Below are positions 17,547 to 26,463 of a DNA stretch of 64,000 nucleotides, piece after piece (the stretch's first letter is position 1; the number at the start of each line of letters is the position of its first letter). Source of the DNA: Tunturiibacter gelidiferens (GTDB lineage: Bacteria; Acidobacteriota; Terriglobia; Terriglobales; Acidobacteriaceae). The DNA lies in contig NZ_JACCCV010000002.1 in the NCBI RefSeq assembly GCF_013410115.1, positions 558,001 through 622,000 of the forward strand. Reading direction: 5' to 3'. The notes under the pieces are model-generated. The model made no database searches, was not told the DNA's origin, and saw only the letters and a list, made by a program, of their open reading frames with translations. The position numbers and the translations under genes are program-made.

Positions 17547-18323
17547 GTGCCACGCACGTCCGTACTGCGCGAATCCGAAGATCCCCGACACTCCGCACTC
17601 GTTCGCCTTACTCACTGGATAACCACCGCAGCTTTCTTCGCCCTGCTGTTGACCGGCATTGAGATCGTCATCTCTCATCCCCGTTTCTACTGGGGCGAGA
17701 CCGGCAACGTGAACATGGCTCCGCTCGTCAACCTGCATATCCCTTCATCACGAGGCACCGTGCCCACTGGCTATCGTGTCCTCCCCGACCAGAACGGCTG
17801 GAGTCGTTACCTCCACTTTGAGGCCGCATGGGTCCTCGTTCTCACGGGGCTGCTCTACCTCGGGGCAAGCCTGTGGAACGGACACCTCCGCAACCACCTG
17901 CTCCCTCCCCGTGGCCAGCGCACCTGGCAAGCCTACCGCGACGTGATCGCAATGTACCTCCACCGCCGCCCATCCTCTGAGGAACCCGGTGCCAATGCTT
18001 ACAACGTGATCCAGCGGACCGCCTATCTGACTGTAATCTTCGTGTTATTCCCGCTCATCATCTGGACCGGCCTCGCTCAGTCGCCGTCGCTTGTCTCCGC
18101 CTATCCCTTCCTCGCAAGCGCACTCGGAGGCCGGCAGTCCGCACGCACGCTGCACTTCCTCGTCTCCGGAGCAATCCTGCTCTTTGTCCTGACTCACATC
18201 GCCATGGTCATCCACGCAGGCTTCCGCAGCCATGTCCGGGCGATGATCACAGGCCGGACCGACAACCCAGCACCCACGCAGGCAGCCCACCCAACAGTCG
18301 CATCCCTACCGGAGCAGCCATGA
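17547..18323 (+). CDS. Cytochrome b561-type membrane subunit
   Basis: A 258-residue membrane protein of the prokaryotic cytochrome b561 family with four main hydrophobic segments. Histidines suited to heme ligation occur in VRLTHWITTAAFFALLLTG, the WSRYLHFEAAWVLVLTGLLY segment, ARTLHFLVSGAILLFVLTH and IAMVIHAGFRSH. The start is GTG. Its stop overlaps the ATG of the molybdopterin oxidoreductase (ATGA), so the two are co-translated and probably form a membrane-anchored redox complex, with this subunit exchanging electrons with the quinone pool. It is longer than simple b561 electron carriers because of a ~50-residue loop after the first helix. Confidence 0.85.
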   Translation: MPRTSVLRESEDPRHSALVRLTHWITTAAFFALLLTGIEIVISHPRFYWGETGNVNMAPLVNLHIPSSRGTVPTGYRVLPDQNGWSRYLHFEAAWVLVLTGLLYLGASLWNGHLRNHLLPPRGQRTWQAYRDVIAMYLHRRPSSEEPGANAYNVIQRTAYLTVIFVLFPLIIWTGLAQSPSLVSAYPFLASALGGRQSARTLHFLVSGAILLFVLTHIAMVIHAGFRSHVRAMITGRTDNPAPTQAAHPTVASLPEQP

Positions 18324-19078
18324 CTCCTATCTCACGACGCAAGCTCATCACCTCTGGCTTGGCCGCGACCGCCGGCGTCTCAGGCCTGGCCGTCGCCTCC
18401 CATCTCTCTCGCCGCTTCGGACTCATCCCACCCGACTGCGCCGGCCCTTATGGCCTCGGCACCACACTCACCTACGCCGCGCAACGCCTCATCACCGCGC
18501 ACTCGCCGGCACGTCAGTTCCCACGCGGAATGATCTCGAAGATGCCGTTCGCCAACGCCATCGCCCCACCAAACGACGCCTTCAAGGCTCATCAGGCGAG
18601 CGGATTCGCCAACTGGAAGCTGGACGTAGATGGAATGGTTGCGCATCCCACCAGCTTCTCGCTCCCCGACCTCCGCAGCATGGCTCTTAACAGCCAGATC
18701 ACCGAGGTCGTCTGCGAAGAGGGATGGTCCTACATCGCCGAGTGGATCGGCACGCCGCTCACCGACGTGCTCCACTGCGCAGGGATCCTGCCGCAGGCGC
18801 GTTACATCGTCTACCACTCCATCGAGAGCGACTGGTGGGACAGCATCGACATGGCCGACGCCCTGCACCCTCAAACGCTCCTCACCTGGGGCATGAACGA
18901 CGGGGACCTCCCGGTCTCCTTCGGTGGCCCTCTTCGCCTCCGCGTCCCCCGACAGCTCGGCTACAAGAGTGTGAAGTTCATCCACCGCATCACAGCCACC
19001 GATTCGCTCAAAAGCTTCGGAAAGGGTCTGGGCTCCTCGGAGCCCGAATTCGGCTATGCCTGGTATGCCGGCATCTAA
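18320..19078 (+). CDS. Molybdopterin-dependent oxidoreductase, sulfite oxidase/YedY-like
   Basis: A 252-residue periplasmic enzyme with a Tat signal (SRRKLITSGLAATAGVSGLA) near the N-terminus. The catalytic domain is the oxidoreductase molybdopterin-binding fold: WKLDVDGMVAHPTSFSL, then EVVCEEGWSYIAEWIGTPL, whose cysteine is the expected molybdenum ligand. The C-terminus LRLRVPRQLGYKSVKFIHRI closes the domain. Its partner is the co-translated cytochrome b gene. Related proteins reduce oxidised methionine or other S/N-oxides (MsrP) or oxidise sulfite. The cytochrome partner here is b561-like rather than MsrQ-like, so the substrate is open. Confidence 0.88.
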   Translation: MTPISRRKLITSGLAATAGVSGLAVASHLSRRFGLIPPDCAGPYGLGTTLTYAAQRLITAHSPARQFPRGMISKMPFANAIAPPNDAFKAHQASGFANWKLDVDGMVAHPTSFSLPDLRSMALNSQITEVVCEEGWSYIAEWIGTPLTDVLHCAGILPQARYIVYHSIESDWWDSIDMADALHPQTLLTWGMNDGDLPVSFGGPLRLRVPRQLGYKSVKFIHRITATDSLKSFGKGLGSSEPEFGYAWYAGI

Positions 19079-19177
19079 AGGCATCGGCACGTCACCGCAC
19101 CTCCAAACCGACCAGCAACTGACAACTGACAACTGAAGACACGTTCGTGTTATCGCGTCCCGCGCAACGGCAACCTC

Positions 19178-19873
19178 CTAAGCATCGAGGACACTGGCCG
19201 CTCCCGCTTCGTCGCGGCTCTTCGTCAACTTCACCGCCGCAAGCAACAGCCAAATGAACCCCAGGTATCGAGTGATTGGGATCAGAAAGTTCGCCGGGTA
19301 TGCGACCAGGCTGAGCGAGGAGAACTCTCCCGCAACTGCGACAAGCATTCCCAGTGCAATCAACCAACGTGGAAGGAGACGGTAAAAATAGCTCGTGACG
19401 CACACCCCTGCAGCCAGCAAGCCGAACCCAACCGCGTAGGCGGCCCCTCCAAACAGAAAACTGAGAAAGAGGATAGCCCGAACCATCGGCACAGACGCGG
19501 CAACATCAGGCAAAGACAACACCCAGCCGAATAGTCCGGAAAGAATCAACGCGCTGGCCGCCGTCAATCCGCCGAAGAGCGCAATGTTCGTACCCGCAGC
19601 CCGAACCCCCAAAAACCGCAACCGGCTGACCATCGTGACGGCAAAGAGCCCAAGAGGTACGGCGGAGGCAAATAAGAAGAAGTTGCTTACACGGACAGCG
19701 GTGGGATTTTGTTCAAAAAAAGCGCGGACAGTCTCACCCGCCGCAAAAGGGTTGATATAAGGCGCCCCGTGCCGGAGCGTCGCACCTGCTACGAGACCCG
19801 CTGCGAAGAGCAGGATATGTACCGTCCCGAGCAGAATTAACGAAGGTCCACGAAATTTCGGAGATACTTTCAT
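19178..19873 (-). CDS. Conserved membrane protein, probable MarR target
   Basis: A 231-residue protein with six to seven hydrophobic segments, beginning SPKFRGPSLILLGTVHILLF and ending in a YLGFIWLLLAAVKL helix. It resembles DUF4386-type membrane proteins, but I cannot name its function. The start is the ATG (19873) after which the first helix begins; the frame continues upstream through AT-rich intergenic sequence with unrelated residues. A perfect 22-bp palindrome overlaps this start codon, between this gene and the divergent MarR gene. Confidence 0.7.
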   Translation of the reverse strand: MKVSPKFRGPSLILLGTVHILLFAAGLVAGATLRHGAPYINPFAAGETVRAFFEQNPTAVRVSNFFLFASAVPLGLFAVTMVSRLRFLGVRAAGTNIALFGGLTAASALILSGLFGWVLSLPDVAASVPMVRAILFLSFLFGGAAYAVGFGLLAAGVCVTSYFYRLLPRWLIALGMLVAVAGEFSSLSLVAYPANFLIPITRYLGFIWLLLAAVKLTKSRDEAGAASVLDA

Positions 19874-19893
19874 AATATAATCGTTTATATTAT
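19872..19893. promoter_or_regulatory. Candidate MarR operator
   Basis: Perfect 9-bp inverted repeat ATAATATAA / TTATATTAT around TCGT. It is in the 54-bp divergent gap and overlaps the membrane protein start codon. Binding here would block expression of that gene and lies 35 bp before the marR start, the usual autoregulatory arrangement of MarR proteins. Confidence 0.65.
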
Positions 19894-19927
19894 AAATGAA
19901 TATTAAATGCAATGATATTCTTACGAC

Positions 19928-20428
19928 ATGGACCGCAAAGAGATGGAAAACGGACAGCCGGCATTTCTGCTCGCGCAGTTGGGCGCGCATGCCGCGAATC
20001 AATTCACCGAGCGATTAGCTGTGTTGCAACTTACTCCAGCAGATGCGGGGATCCTGCGGTTGCTGCGCGTCGCGGCGGCGATCAGCCAGCAGGAACTCTC
20101 CGAGAAGTTGCGCATCCATCCAAGCCGCCTGGTGGCCATCCTGGACAATCTGGAACGCCGGCAACTTGTCGAGCGGAAGCCAAACCCCAACGACCGAAGG
20201 CTGTATTCGCTCCATCTCACCAGGGCAGGAGGCGAAATCCTGGAGCGAATTGGCAAGGTGGCCCGTGAGCATCAGGATGCGCTCCTCTCCGCACTGAGCG
20301 CCGGCGATCGCAAAAAGTTAACCGAGTTGCTGCTGCAGGTTGCAGACCAGCAGAAGCTCACTCGCGGTGTTCACCCTGGGTATCAGCGGCTGGGCAAGAC
20401 GAAGCCTTCCGACCTCAAGCATTCCTAA
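19928..20428 (+). CDS. MarR family transcriptional regulator
   Basis: A 166-residue winged-helix regulator. The recognition region is AAISQQELSEKLRIHPSRLV, followed by ILDNLERRQLVERKPNPNDR with the DRR wing motif and a LTRAGGEILERI helix. It is divergent from a membrane protein gene and separated by 54 bp containing a perfect palindrome, so it probably represses that gene and itself. The protein has a ~20-residue C-terminal extension (VHPGYQRLGKTKPSDLKHS) beyond the usual dimerisation helices. Inducing ligand unknown. Confidence 0.9.
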   Translation: MDRKEMENGQPAFLLAQLGAHAANQFTERLAVLQLTPADAGILRLLRVAAAISQQELSEKLRIHPSRLVAILDNLERRQLVERKPNPNDRRLYSLHLTRAGGEILERIGKVAREHQDALLSALSAGDRKKLTELLLQVADQQKLTRGVHPGYQRLGKTKPSDLKHS

Positions 20429-20635
20429 TGCTCTACCAACCATTCGATCCCCCGGTGTTCCAGAAAGCGTAAACGTCGGCAGAGCAGAATGAGCCTGTCC
20501 TGATCAAAGCGCACGATCCGGCAAAGCGGCCGGCGTCATCAAAGAGCAGCCCACCGCGCGCCTGCATCCCTCCCGGCCATCGCCATGAATCCCCGGACCT
20601 GCCGCCCGCTCTGCTAGCATTAACTCTTGGCCTTT

Positions 20636-22156
20636 ATGACGAATAGCACTAGCACCACCGAAGCCCCCATCCGCGTCCGCATCGCTCCCTCCCCCACCGG
20701 CGACCCCCACGTAGGCACCGCCTACATCGGCCTCATCAACTATCTCTACGCCCGCCAGCGCAACGGAAAATTCGTCCTCCGCATCGAGGACACCGACCGC
20801 GCCCGCTTCGTCGCCACCTCCGAGCAGGAGATCTTCAACTCCCTCCGCTGGCTCGGCCTCACCTGGGACGAAGGCCCCGACCTCGGCGGCCCCTACGGCC
20901 CCTATCGCCAGTCCGAGCGCACCGAAATCTACCGCGAGCACGTCGAGCTCCTCCTCGCCAACGGCACCGCCTATCGCTCCTTCGAAACTCCCGAAGAGCT
21001 CGAAGACCTGCGCCAGCGCCAGATCGCCTCCAAGCTCCCGCCGCGCTACGACGGCGCCCACCGCGAACTCTCCCAGGCACAAATCGACACGTACCTCGCC
21101 GAAGGCCGCCCCTACACTGTCCGCCTCAAAGTTCCTGCCGGCGACCCCGCCTTCACTGAGTTCCGAGACGAACTCCGCGGCGTCATCCGCTTCGAGCACT
21201 CCAACGTCGACGACCAGGTCCTCATGAAGTCCGACGGCTTCCCCACCTACCACCTCGCCAACGTCGTCGACGACCACCTCATGCGCATCACCGACGTCAT
21301 CCGCGCCGAAGAGTGGATCTCCTCCACTCCCAAGCACGTCCTCCTCTACAAAGCCTTCGGCTGGCAGATCCCCCGCTTCTGGCACATGCCCCTCTTGCGC
21401 AACCTCGACAAGTCCAAAATCTCCAAGCGCAAGAATCCCGTCTCGCTCATCTACTACCGCCAGGCCGGCTTCCTCCCCGAAGCCATGATCAACTTCCTCG
21501 GCCTCATGGGCGGCGGCATGCCAGCACCCACCACCGAATCCACACCCACACAGCCCGCGACGAAATCAAGCGAGACCGACATCTTCACCCTCCCCGACAT
21601 GGTCGCCCGCTTCGACGTAAAAAACATCCGCCTGGGCGGCCCCGTCTTCGACCTAACCAAACTCAAGTGGCTCAACGGCGAGTACATCCGCGCCCTCACG
21701 CCAGAGAAGTTCTACGCTGCCCTACGCGAAACCATCCTCAGCGACGCCTACCTGCAACAAATAGCCCCACTAGTCCAAACCCGCATCGAAACCCTCGGCG
21801 AGTTCGGCAACCTCACCCACTTCCTCTTCGCCGACTACATCATGCCGCCCGCTGAAGTCTTCGTCCCCAAAAAGCGCACCCCCGAAGAAACCCTGGCCTT
21901 CGCCGCCGAGCAACTCACCGTGCTCGAAGCCACCGACTGGACCCACGAAGCCCTCGAGCCCGCCCTAAAAAAACTAGGCGAAGAAAAGCAGTGGTCCGTC
22001 AAAGAAAACTTCATGCTCCTCCGCGCGATCCTCACGGGCAGCACCATGTCCCCGCCGCTCTTGGAAAGCATGGTAGTCTTCGGCAAATCCCGCACCCTCG
22101 ACCGAGTCCGCCGCTTCCTCGAAACCCAAAAGAAACTCGCCAACACAAAGAAGTAG
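20636..22156 (+). CDS. gltX: Glutamyl-tRNA synthetase
   Basis: Class I aminoacyl-tRNA synthetase charging tRNA-Glu. The HIGH-type motif is APSPTGDPHVGTAYIGL near residue 25 and the KMSKS-type loop is DKSKISKRKNP. The ~505-residue length is normal for the bacterial discriminating or non-discriminating forms. A ~20-residue Thr/Pro-rich insertion (around ESTPTQPATKSSETD) after the catalytic domain is unusual. I prefer the ATG at 20636 to the TTG nine bases upstream. A TGCTAGCAT box 20 bp before the start may be its -10 region. Monocistronic. Confidence 0.96.
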   Translation: MTNSTSTTEAPIRVRIAPSPTGDPHVGTAYIGLINYLYARQRNGKFVLRIEDTDRARFVATSEQEIFNSLRWLGLTWDEGPDLGGPYGPYRQSERTEIYREHVELLLANGTAYRSFETPEELEDLRQRQIASKLPPRYDGAHRELSQAQIDTYLAEGRPYTVRLKVPAGDPAFTEFRDELRGVIRFEHSNVDDQVLMKSDGFPTYHLANVVDDHLMRITDVIRAEEWISSTPKHVLLYKAFGWQIPRFWHMPLLRNLDKSKISKRKNPVSLIYYRQAGFLPEAMINFLGLMGGGMPAPTTESTPTQPATKSSETDIFTLPDMVARFDVKNIRLGGPVFDLTKLKWLNGEYIRALTPEKFYAALRETILSDAYLQQIAPLVQTRIETLGEFGNLTHFLFADYIMPPAEVFVPKKRTPEETLAFAAEQLTVLEATDWTHEALEPALKKLGEEKQWSVKENFMLLRAILTGSTMSPPLLESMVVFGKSRTLDRVRRFLETQKKLANTKK

Positions 22157-22181
22157 TCGAAGCCCTGGGCCCCAGGAAGCA

Positions 22182-22634
22182 CTAAGCCCCAAACTGCCGC
22201 AGATGATGATCCAGGTGCTTATACATCCACGCGGACCACTCCTCCGGCGTCAACCGCCCGAAGAAACTATGCGGATGGTCAGTACATCCCTCCGGCCCAC
22301 CCGCAGCAAAACGGTCGATCAGCCCGCATAACCGGCTACGTTCCGCCTCAAGGTCCCGTTCGTCCTCCACCGCCAGCCCCGGCACCGTAGGCGAGTTTTT
22401 GCGCATCGGCTCACCGTCTCGAAACGCCATCGGCTTCACCAACGGCCCCAGAATCCGCCCGATCAACACCCGCGGCGGACGCCGATCCCCCAACGCCAAT
22501 TCCATTCCCCTCGCACAATGCTCCACCGCCTGCGCAGCATTCATCTTGCCCCAATGCGCAGCGCTATCAGGCCGCAACTGCGCCATCCGTCCCTTCACCT
22601 CTTCCACTGCCGACCGTTCAAAGAGATTTTTCAT
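22182..22634 (-). CDS. DUF1569 / DinB-like protein
   Basis: A 150-residue helical protein. It begins NLFERSAVEEVKGRMAQL and has HWGKMNAAQAVEHCARGMEL, in which the histidine fits the first metal-ligand position of DinB-fold proteins; WSAWMYKHLDHHLRQFG at the C-terminus supplies further histidines. DUF1569 proteins are DinB/YfiT-like four-helix bundles, possibly metal- and thiol-dependent transferases. No partner gene is adjacent. The start ATG lies 18 bp after an AGACTTTT stretch with no strong ribosome site. Confidence 0.7.
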   Translation of the reverse strand: MKNLFERSAVEEVKGRMAQLRPDSAAHWGKMNAAQAVEHCARGMELALGDRRPPRVLIGRILGPLVKPMAFRDGEPMRKNSPTVPGLAVEDERDLEAERSRLCGLIDRFAAGGPEGCTDHPHSFFGRLTPEEWSAWMYKHLDHHLRQFGA

Positions 22635-22717
22635 GCGAAAAGTCTACTCCAGAAAAAAACCTGCCCCAGTCGCGATCCAACTCCCGCTCAAAGCCTCCCG
22701 AACTCTTCGTTTGTACA

Positions 22718-22733
22718 TGGCACAATCGTGGCA
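22718..22733 (+). promoter_or_regulatory. Weak sigma-54 promoter candidate
   Basis: TGGCACAATCGTGGCA has GG and GC spaced by ten bases, as in -24/-12 promoters, with one mismatch in the -12 TTGC element. It lies about 120 bp before the S53 peptidase start. A sigma-54 activator gene is present in the window at 51.2 kb, but a link is only speculative. Confidence 0.2.
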
Positions 22734-22851
22734 CGTTACCGCCGCAACTGTTCTCTCGCAAAATCTATTAGAGTTCCCGCAACCTCCTCTGCTAGTCTCT
22801 TGTCTGTTTCCCCCAACGCGTTCAGGCCCAAGAAAAGAGTATTAGCTCCAT

Positions 22852-25749
22852 ATGAAGCACTTTCGTCGAGTACTCCTGCCACTCCTTACCGTGGCCCTGC
22901 TGGTCTCCTCTCTGCCCTCGTTCTCCCAAACCCCTGCCTCCCAAACCTCGTTCTCCCAAACTCCGGAGCCCCGGATAAAAGGCCCCATCACCGAGGCATC
23001 TCGCGTAGTCCTTTCCAACTCACGCACCCCCAGAGTCCACACCGCTGACGACCTCGGCGCCCTCTCCTCCGAGACACCCATCCCCGGCATCACGCTCGTC
23101 TTCAAGCGCTCCGCCACGCAGGAAGCCACCCTGCAAGAGCTTCTCTCCGCCCAGCAGAACCCAGCCTCGCCCCTCTATCACCAATGGCTCACCCCGGAGA
23201 CCTTCGCCACCCGCTTCGGTGTCGCCGACCAGGACATCGCCGCAACTCAAAGCTGGCTCGTATCCCGCGGCTTTCACATCGACAGCGTCTCCCGCAGCCG
23301 CGACCGCATCACCTTCTCCGGCACCGCCGCGCAGGTCCAGGCCGCCTTCGGCACTGAGCTCCACAACTACCGCACCGAAGGCGAGCTACACTTCGCCCCC
23401 GCCGCCGACCTCACCCTCCCCGCCGAACTCACCCCCGTCACCGCCGCCGTCCTCCACCTCTCCGACTTCCGCCCCAAGCCAAACCTAAAAGTACAAACCC
23501 ACCCCCATCCCGACTACACAACACTGGCAACCCAAACCCACTACCTCGGCCCACAAGACATCGCCACAATGTACGACCTGAACACGCTCTACAGCAGCGG
23601 GTTCACGGGTTCGGGCCAAGGCCTCGCTGTGGTCGGTCAGTCCGATGCGGATACTACCTCCGCGGTCTCGTTCTTCAAGGGAAACCTCTCGCCGGGCAGC
23701 ATCGGTAACATCAGCTTTGTCCTGGTTCCAGGCTCAGGTGTCGAGGCCATCTCGCCAGGCGATGAGGGGGAGTCCGAGATCGACCTCGAATACTCCTCCG
23801 GTATCGCAACAGAGGCCAACATATTCTTCGTTCATGTAGGTGCTAACCAGAACTACGATGTATTCGACGCCCTGGCGTTCACGATCGACCAGAATATAGC
23901 CCCCGTAATCAGCATCAGTTATGGCGTCTGCGAATCGCTGATGAGCGCGACAGATCTTGATCAGGGAAATGCGCTCTTCGAACGAGCGGCCGCCCAAGGA
24001 CAAACCATTGTCGCTGCTGCGGGTGACAGCGGCTCCACAGCTTGCGTCGATTTCACCTCTTCAGGGCTCTCGCTCACGCAGCAACAGGCTCTCTCGGTCT
24101 CCTATCCTGCGGACAGTCCCTATGTCACAGCAATTGGCGGAACCCAGATGGCGACCGGAACCTTTGCCCCAGGGTCCAGTCAATATTGGTCAGCCGCCAA
24201 CAACGAAAACCTGAGCAGTTCTTTACTTTCCTACGTTCCAGAGGTGGTTTGGAACGAGGGTTCGTCTTCGTTCGGCATCGCCGCGGGTGGGGGTGGGGCC
24301 AGCACCCACTTCTCCAGACCCACATGGCAGTCCGCCGTTCCCGGGATACCTTCTGGAGCCTATCGCCTATTGCCCGACGTCGCGCTTCAGTCCTCCATCG
24401 CCAGTCCCGGCTTTCTGTTCTGCTCCGGCGACCCTTCCCTGACGAACTCACAAGGGGAGACAGCCAGTTGTGCCAATGGACTGGGAGGTAGCAACACGAA
24501 CTTCCCCGTAGCCGGAGGAACTAGCTTTGCCACGCCCATCTTCGCTGGTCTAATCGCCATCCTCAATCAGGCCCAGCAGGAAACAGGACAGGGAAACATC
24601 AATCCCATCCTGTACGGCCTGGCATCAAATCCTGCATCGTACGCAGCGGTATTTCACGATATTGTCTCGGGCACGAATGCCTGCGCTTCCACCACTCCCT
24701 CTTGTGCAGCCCCCGGCGAGTCAGGATATACAGCAACTCCGGGATATGACGAGGCCACCGGCCTAGGCAGCGTCGATTTCGGCCAGTTGGCTAAGGCGTT
24801 ACCTTCGAGCCCAACCACGAAACTAGTGCCGACCACTATCCGGATCAATTCTGTTGGTACCGACACTCCCGGAGATATTGCCGTTCAAATTACCGTGGGA
24901 CCGGCCATCTCTCCTGTGAATGCCGTTGCTCTCACCGGCGGCATTTCGGTCTCCCTCGATGGCACTGTCTTGAACCCTTCGCTTGCGTTCCCGTCGACTC
25001 CTTACTATAACGACGGCGGCCAACTCATCACCTTTCCTTTTCCGCAGCCGTCAACCCCCGGCTCTCATCTGCTGACCGTCGCCTATCCGGGCGACGCAAC
25101 GCTTTCACCTTCCATCGCGACCTACGCCTTCCAGGTCGGGAACCTGACAGCGACCGGTAGCTTCACGGTGGCAGCCGCAAACATCACGGTCGCAAACGGC
25201 AGCCAGGGCAGCATTCCAATCAGCGCAACACCCGCTGGAGGCTACAGTGGCAGGGTCGCCTGGTCTCTCGCCGCCGCTACGTCTACTGGCACCTCTGAGG
25301 TGTGTTATTTCATCAGCGCATCGACCACCAACAATCCGAACGCGGCCACACTGAACATCGGCGTCGGCTCGGCATGTACTCGCGTAGTTTCGGGCGAACC
25401 TACGAGTTTTCGCACTCTCACCTCACACGCATCTTCGAGACGAGAAACGTCATCGAAGTGGCGCAGCACGCCAGGAATTGTCATCTATGCAGGCCTGCTG
25501 GTGGGCGGATCTTTCTTTACGAGAAGACGAAGAAGACTCAGCCCATCACTGTGGCTCGCTGTCGCGTTCATCACAATAGCGAGCCTGGGACTCTCGGGCT
25601 GCGGAGGAAGTGGAGGTGGAAGTTCCGGCGGAACCGGCAATACAACACCCCCGCCCAACGCGAGCACCTACACCCTCACACTGACCGGAACCGATTCCGT
25701 GAACACCGCAATCAAAGCTTCAACCAACTTCACCCTCACGGTAAATTAG
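22852..25749 (+). CDS. S53 (sedolisin/kumamolisin) family serine peptidase, secreted
   Basis: A 965-residue acid protease. It has a signal peptide (PLLTVALLVSSLPSFSQ), an activation propeptide with YHQWLTPETFATRFG and FSGTAAQVQAAFGTEL, then the catalytic domain: Glu307 and Asp311 in ESEID, Asp392 in AAAGDSG, and nucleophile Ser558 in GGTSFATP. These match the family's Glu-Asp-Ser triad and oxyanion Asp. Ig-like beta domains follow (residues ~660-830). The C-terminus is odd: a hydrophobic stretch, an arginine cluster near 890, a second hydrophobic stretch with LGLSGC (Cys917), a Gly/Ser run and a last beta strand. Such enzymes degrade extracellular protein at low pH. Confidence 0.93.
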   Translation: MKHFRRVLLPLLTVALLVSSLPSFSQTPASQTSFSQTPEPRIKGPITEASRVVLSNSRTPRVHTADDLGALSSETPIPGITLVFKRSATQEATLQELLSAQQNPASPLYHQWLTPETFATRFGVADQDIAATQSWLVSRGFHIDSVSRSRDRITFSGTAAQVQAAFGTELHNYRTEGELHFAPAADLTLPAELTPVTAAVLHLSDFRPKPNLKVQTHPHPDYTTLATQTHYLGPQDIATMYDLNTLYSSGFTGSGQGLAVVGQSDADTTSAVSFFKGNLSPGSIGNISFVLVPGSGVEAISPGDEGESEIDLEYSSGIATEANIFFVHVGANQNYDVFDALAFTIDQNIAPVISISYGVCESLMSATDLDQGNALFERAAAQGQTIVAAAGDSGSTACVDFTSSGLSLTQQQALSVSYPADSPYVTAIGGTQMATGTFAPGSSQYWSAANNENLSSSLLSYVPEVVWNEGSSSFGIAAGGGGASTHFSRPTWQSAVPGIPSGAYRLLPDVALQSSIASPGFLFCSGDPSLTNSQGETASCANGLGGSNTNFPVAGGTSFATPIFAGLIAILNQAQQETGQGNINPILYGLASNPASYAAVFHDIVSGTNACASTTPSCAAPGESGYTATPGYDEATGLGSVDFGQLAKALPSSPTTKLVPTTIRINSVGTDTPGDIAVQITVGPAISPVNAVALTGGISVSLDGTVLNPSLAFPSTPYYNDGGQLITFPFPQPSTPGSHLLTVAYPGDATLSPSIATYAFQVGNLTATGSFTVAAANITVANGSQGSIPISATPAGGYSGRVAWSLAAATSTGTSEVCYFISASTTNNPNAATLNIGVGSACTRVVSGEPTSFRTLTSHASSRRETSSKWRSTPGIVIYAGLLVGGSFFTRRRRRLSPSLWLAVAFITIASLGLSGCGGSGGGSSGGTGNTTPPPNASTYTLTLTGTDSVNTAIKASTNFTLTVN

Positions 25750-25858
25750 CCGGATTCACCCGAACCCCGAAGCGTCACGGCTACCGTAATCAGGAAATTT
25801 GAAACCCTTAGCCACGCTAGACTATCTCCATCTCTGAAACTGCCGAAATGGTTTCATT

Positions 25859-26263
25859 ATGCAAATCGCCGACCACCTGAAGTCCCTCGAAGAACATCTC
25901 CTCGACCCCACCGTCCGCCGCGACTCGGAAACCCTCGCCTCCTATCTCGCCGACGACTTCCTCGAGTTCGGTGGCTCAGGCCGAGTCTTCGACAAAGCCG
26001 CCATCCTCGAAGACCTCGCAAAAGAGTTTCAAGACGAACCACCCCGCCCAGCCTCCCTCCTCTCTGACTTCAAAACCAGAGAACTAGCCCCCAACGTCAT
26101 CCTCGCAACCTACAAAGCTACCCGGCGCAACGCCGCGGGAGAACCAATCGGCCAGTCCTTGCGAAGCTCCATCTGGACGCACGTCAACGGCCAATGGCAG
26201 ATCACCTTCCACCAAGGCACCCCGATACTCGCCACTCAAAATCCACCCGCAACCCGAAAATAA
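25859..26263 (+). CDS. DUF4440 / SnoaL-like (NTF2 fold) protein
   Basis: A 134-residue single-domain protein with the NTF2-like pattern: N-terminal helix HLKSLEEHLLDP, SYLADDFLEFGGSGRVFDKA, a central strand NVILATYKATRR, and the C-terminal SIWTHVNGQWQITFHQGT, which is the strongest DUF4440 signature. Proteins of this fold bind small hydrophobic ligands or act as isomerase-like enzymes; no function can be set here. The stop codon lies inside the AT-rich dispersed repeat that starts at 26257. No operon partners. Confidence 0.75.
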   Translation: MQIADHLKSLEEHLLDPTVRRDSETLASYLADDFLEFGGSGRVFDKAAILEDLAKEFQDEPPRPASLLSDFKTRELAPNVILATYKATRRNAAGEPIGQSLRSSIWTHVNGQWQITFHQGTPILATQNPPATRK

Positions 26264-26420
26264 ATCTCAAAAACATGGCGTATTTTTCGCGCCTGAAAAT
26301 GCGACTGCAAAACACCACTTCCCCACCACAATCCACCACGATCCTAACCACAACTCACCATCGCCAAACACCACAATTTCCCAAAACACCCCTCAAAAAC
26401 ACCAGTAAAACAGCAAAAGC
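26257..26420. repeat. AT-rich / CACCAC-rich dispersed repeat, copy B
   Basis: AAAATAAATCTCAAAA, then ATGGCGTATTTTTCGCGCC, then a series of AAACACCAC words. It matches the copy at 1761 in both the leading segment and the CACCAC-rich tail. The first TAA is the stop codon of the preceding gene. It fills the gap to the convergent aminotransferase gene, which also has a GC-rich CCCCGGCT...CCGGGG palindrome at 26420-26439. Confidence 0.7.
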
Positions 26421-26463
26421 CCCGGCTCTCACCGGGGCAAATATTTTTTGCAAAACTCGATCT

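Noticed and set aside
20429..20626. tRNA gene in the gap before gltX
   Set aside because: A GCTCTACCAAC string recalls a tRNA, but no acceptor or T-arm pairing fits on either strand.
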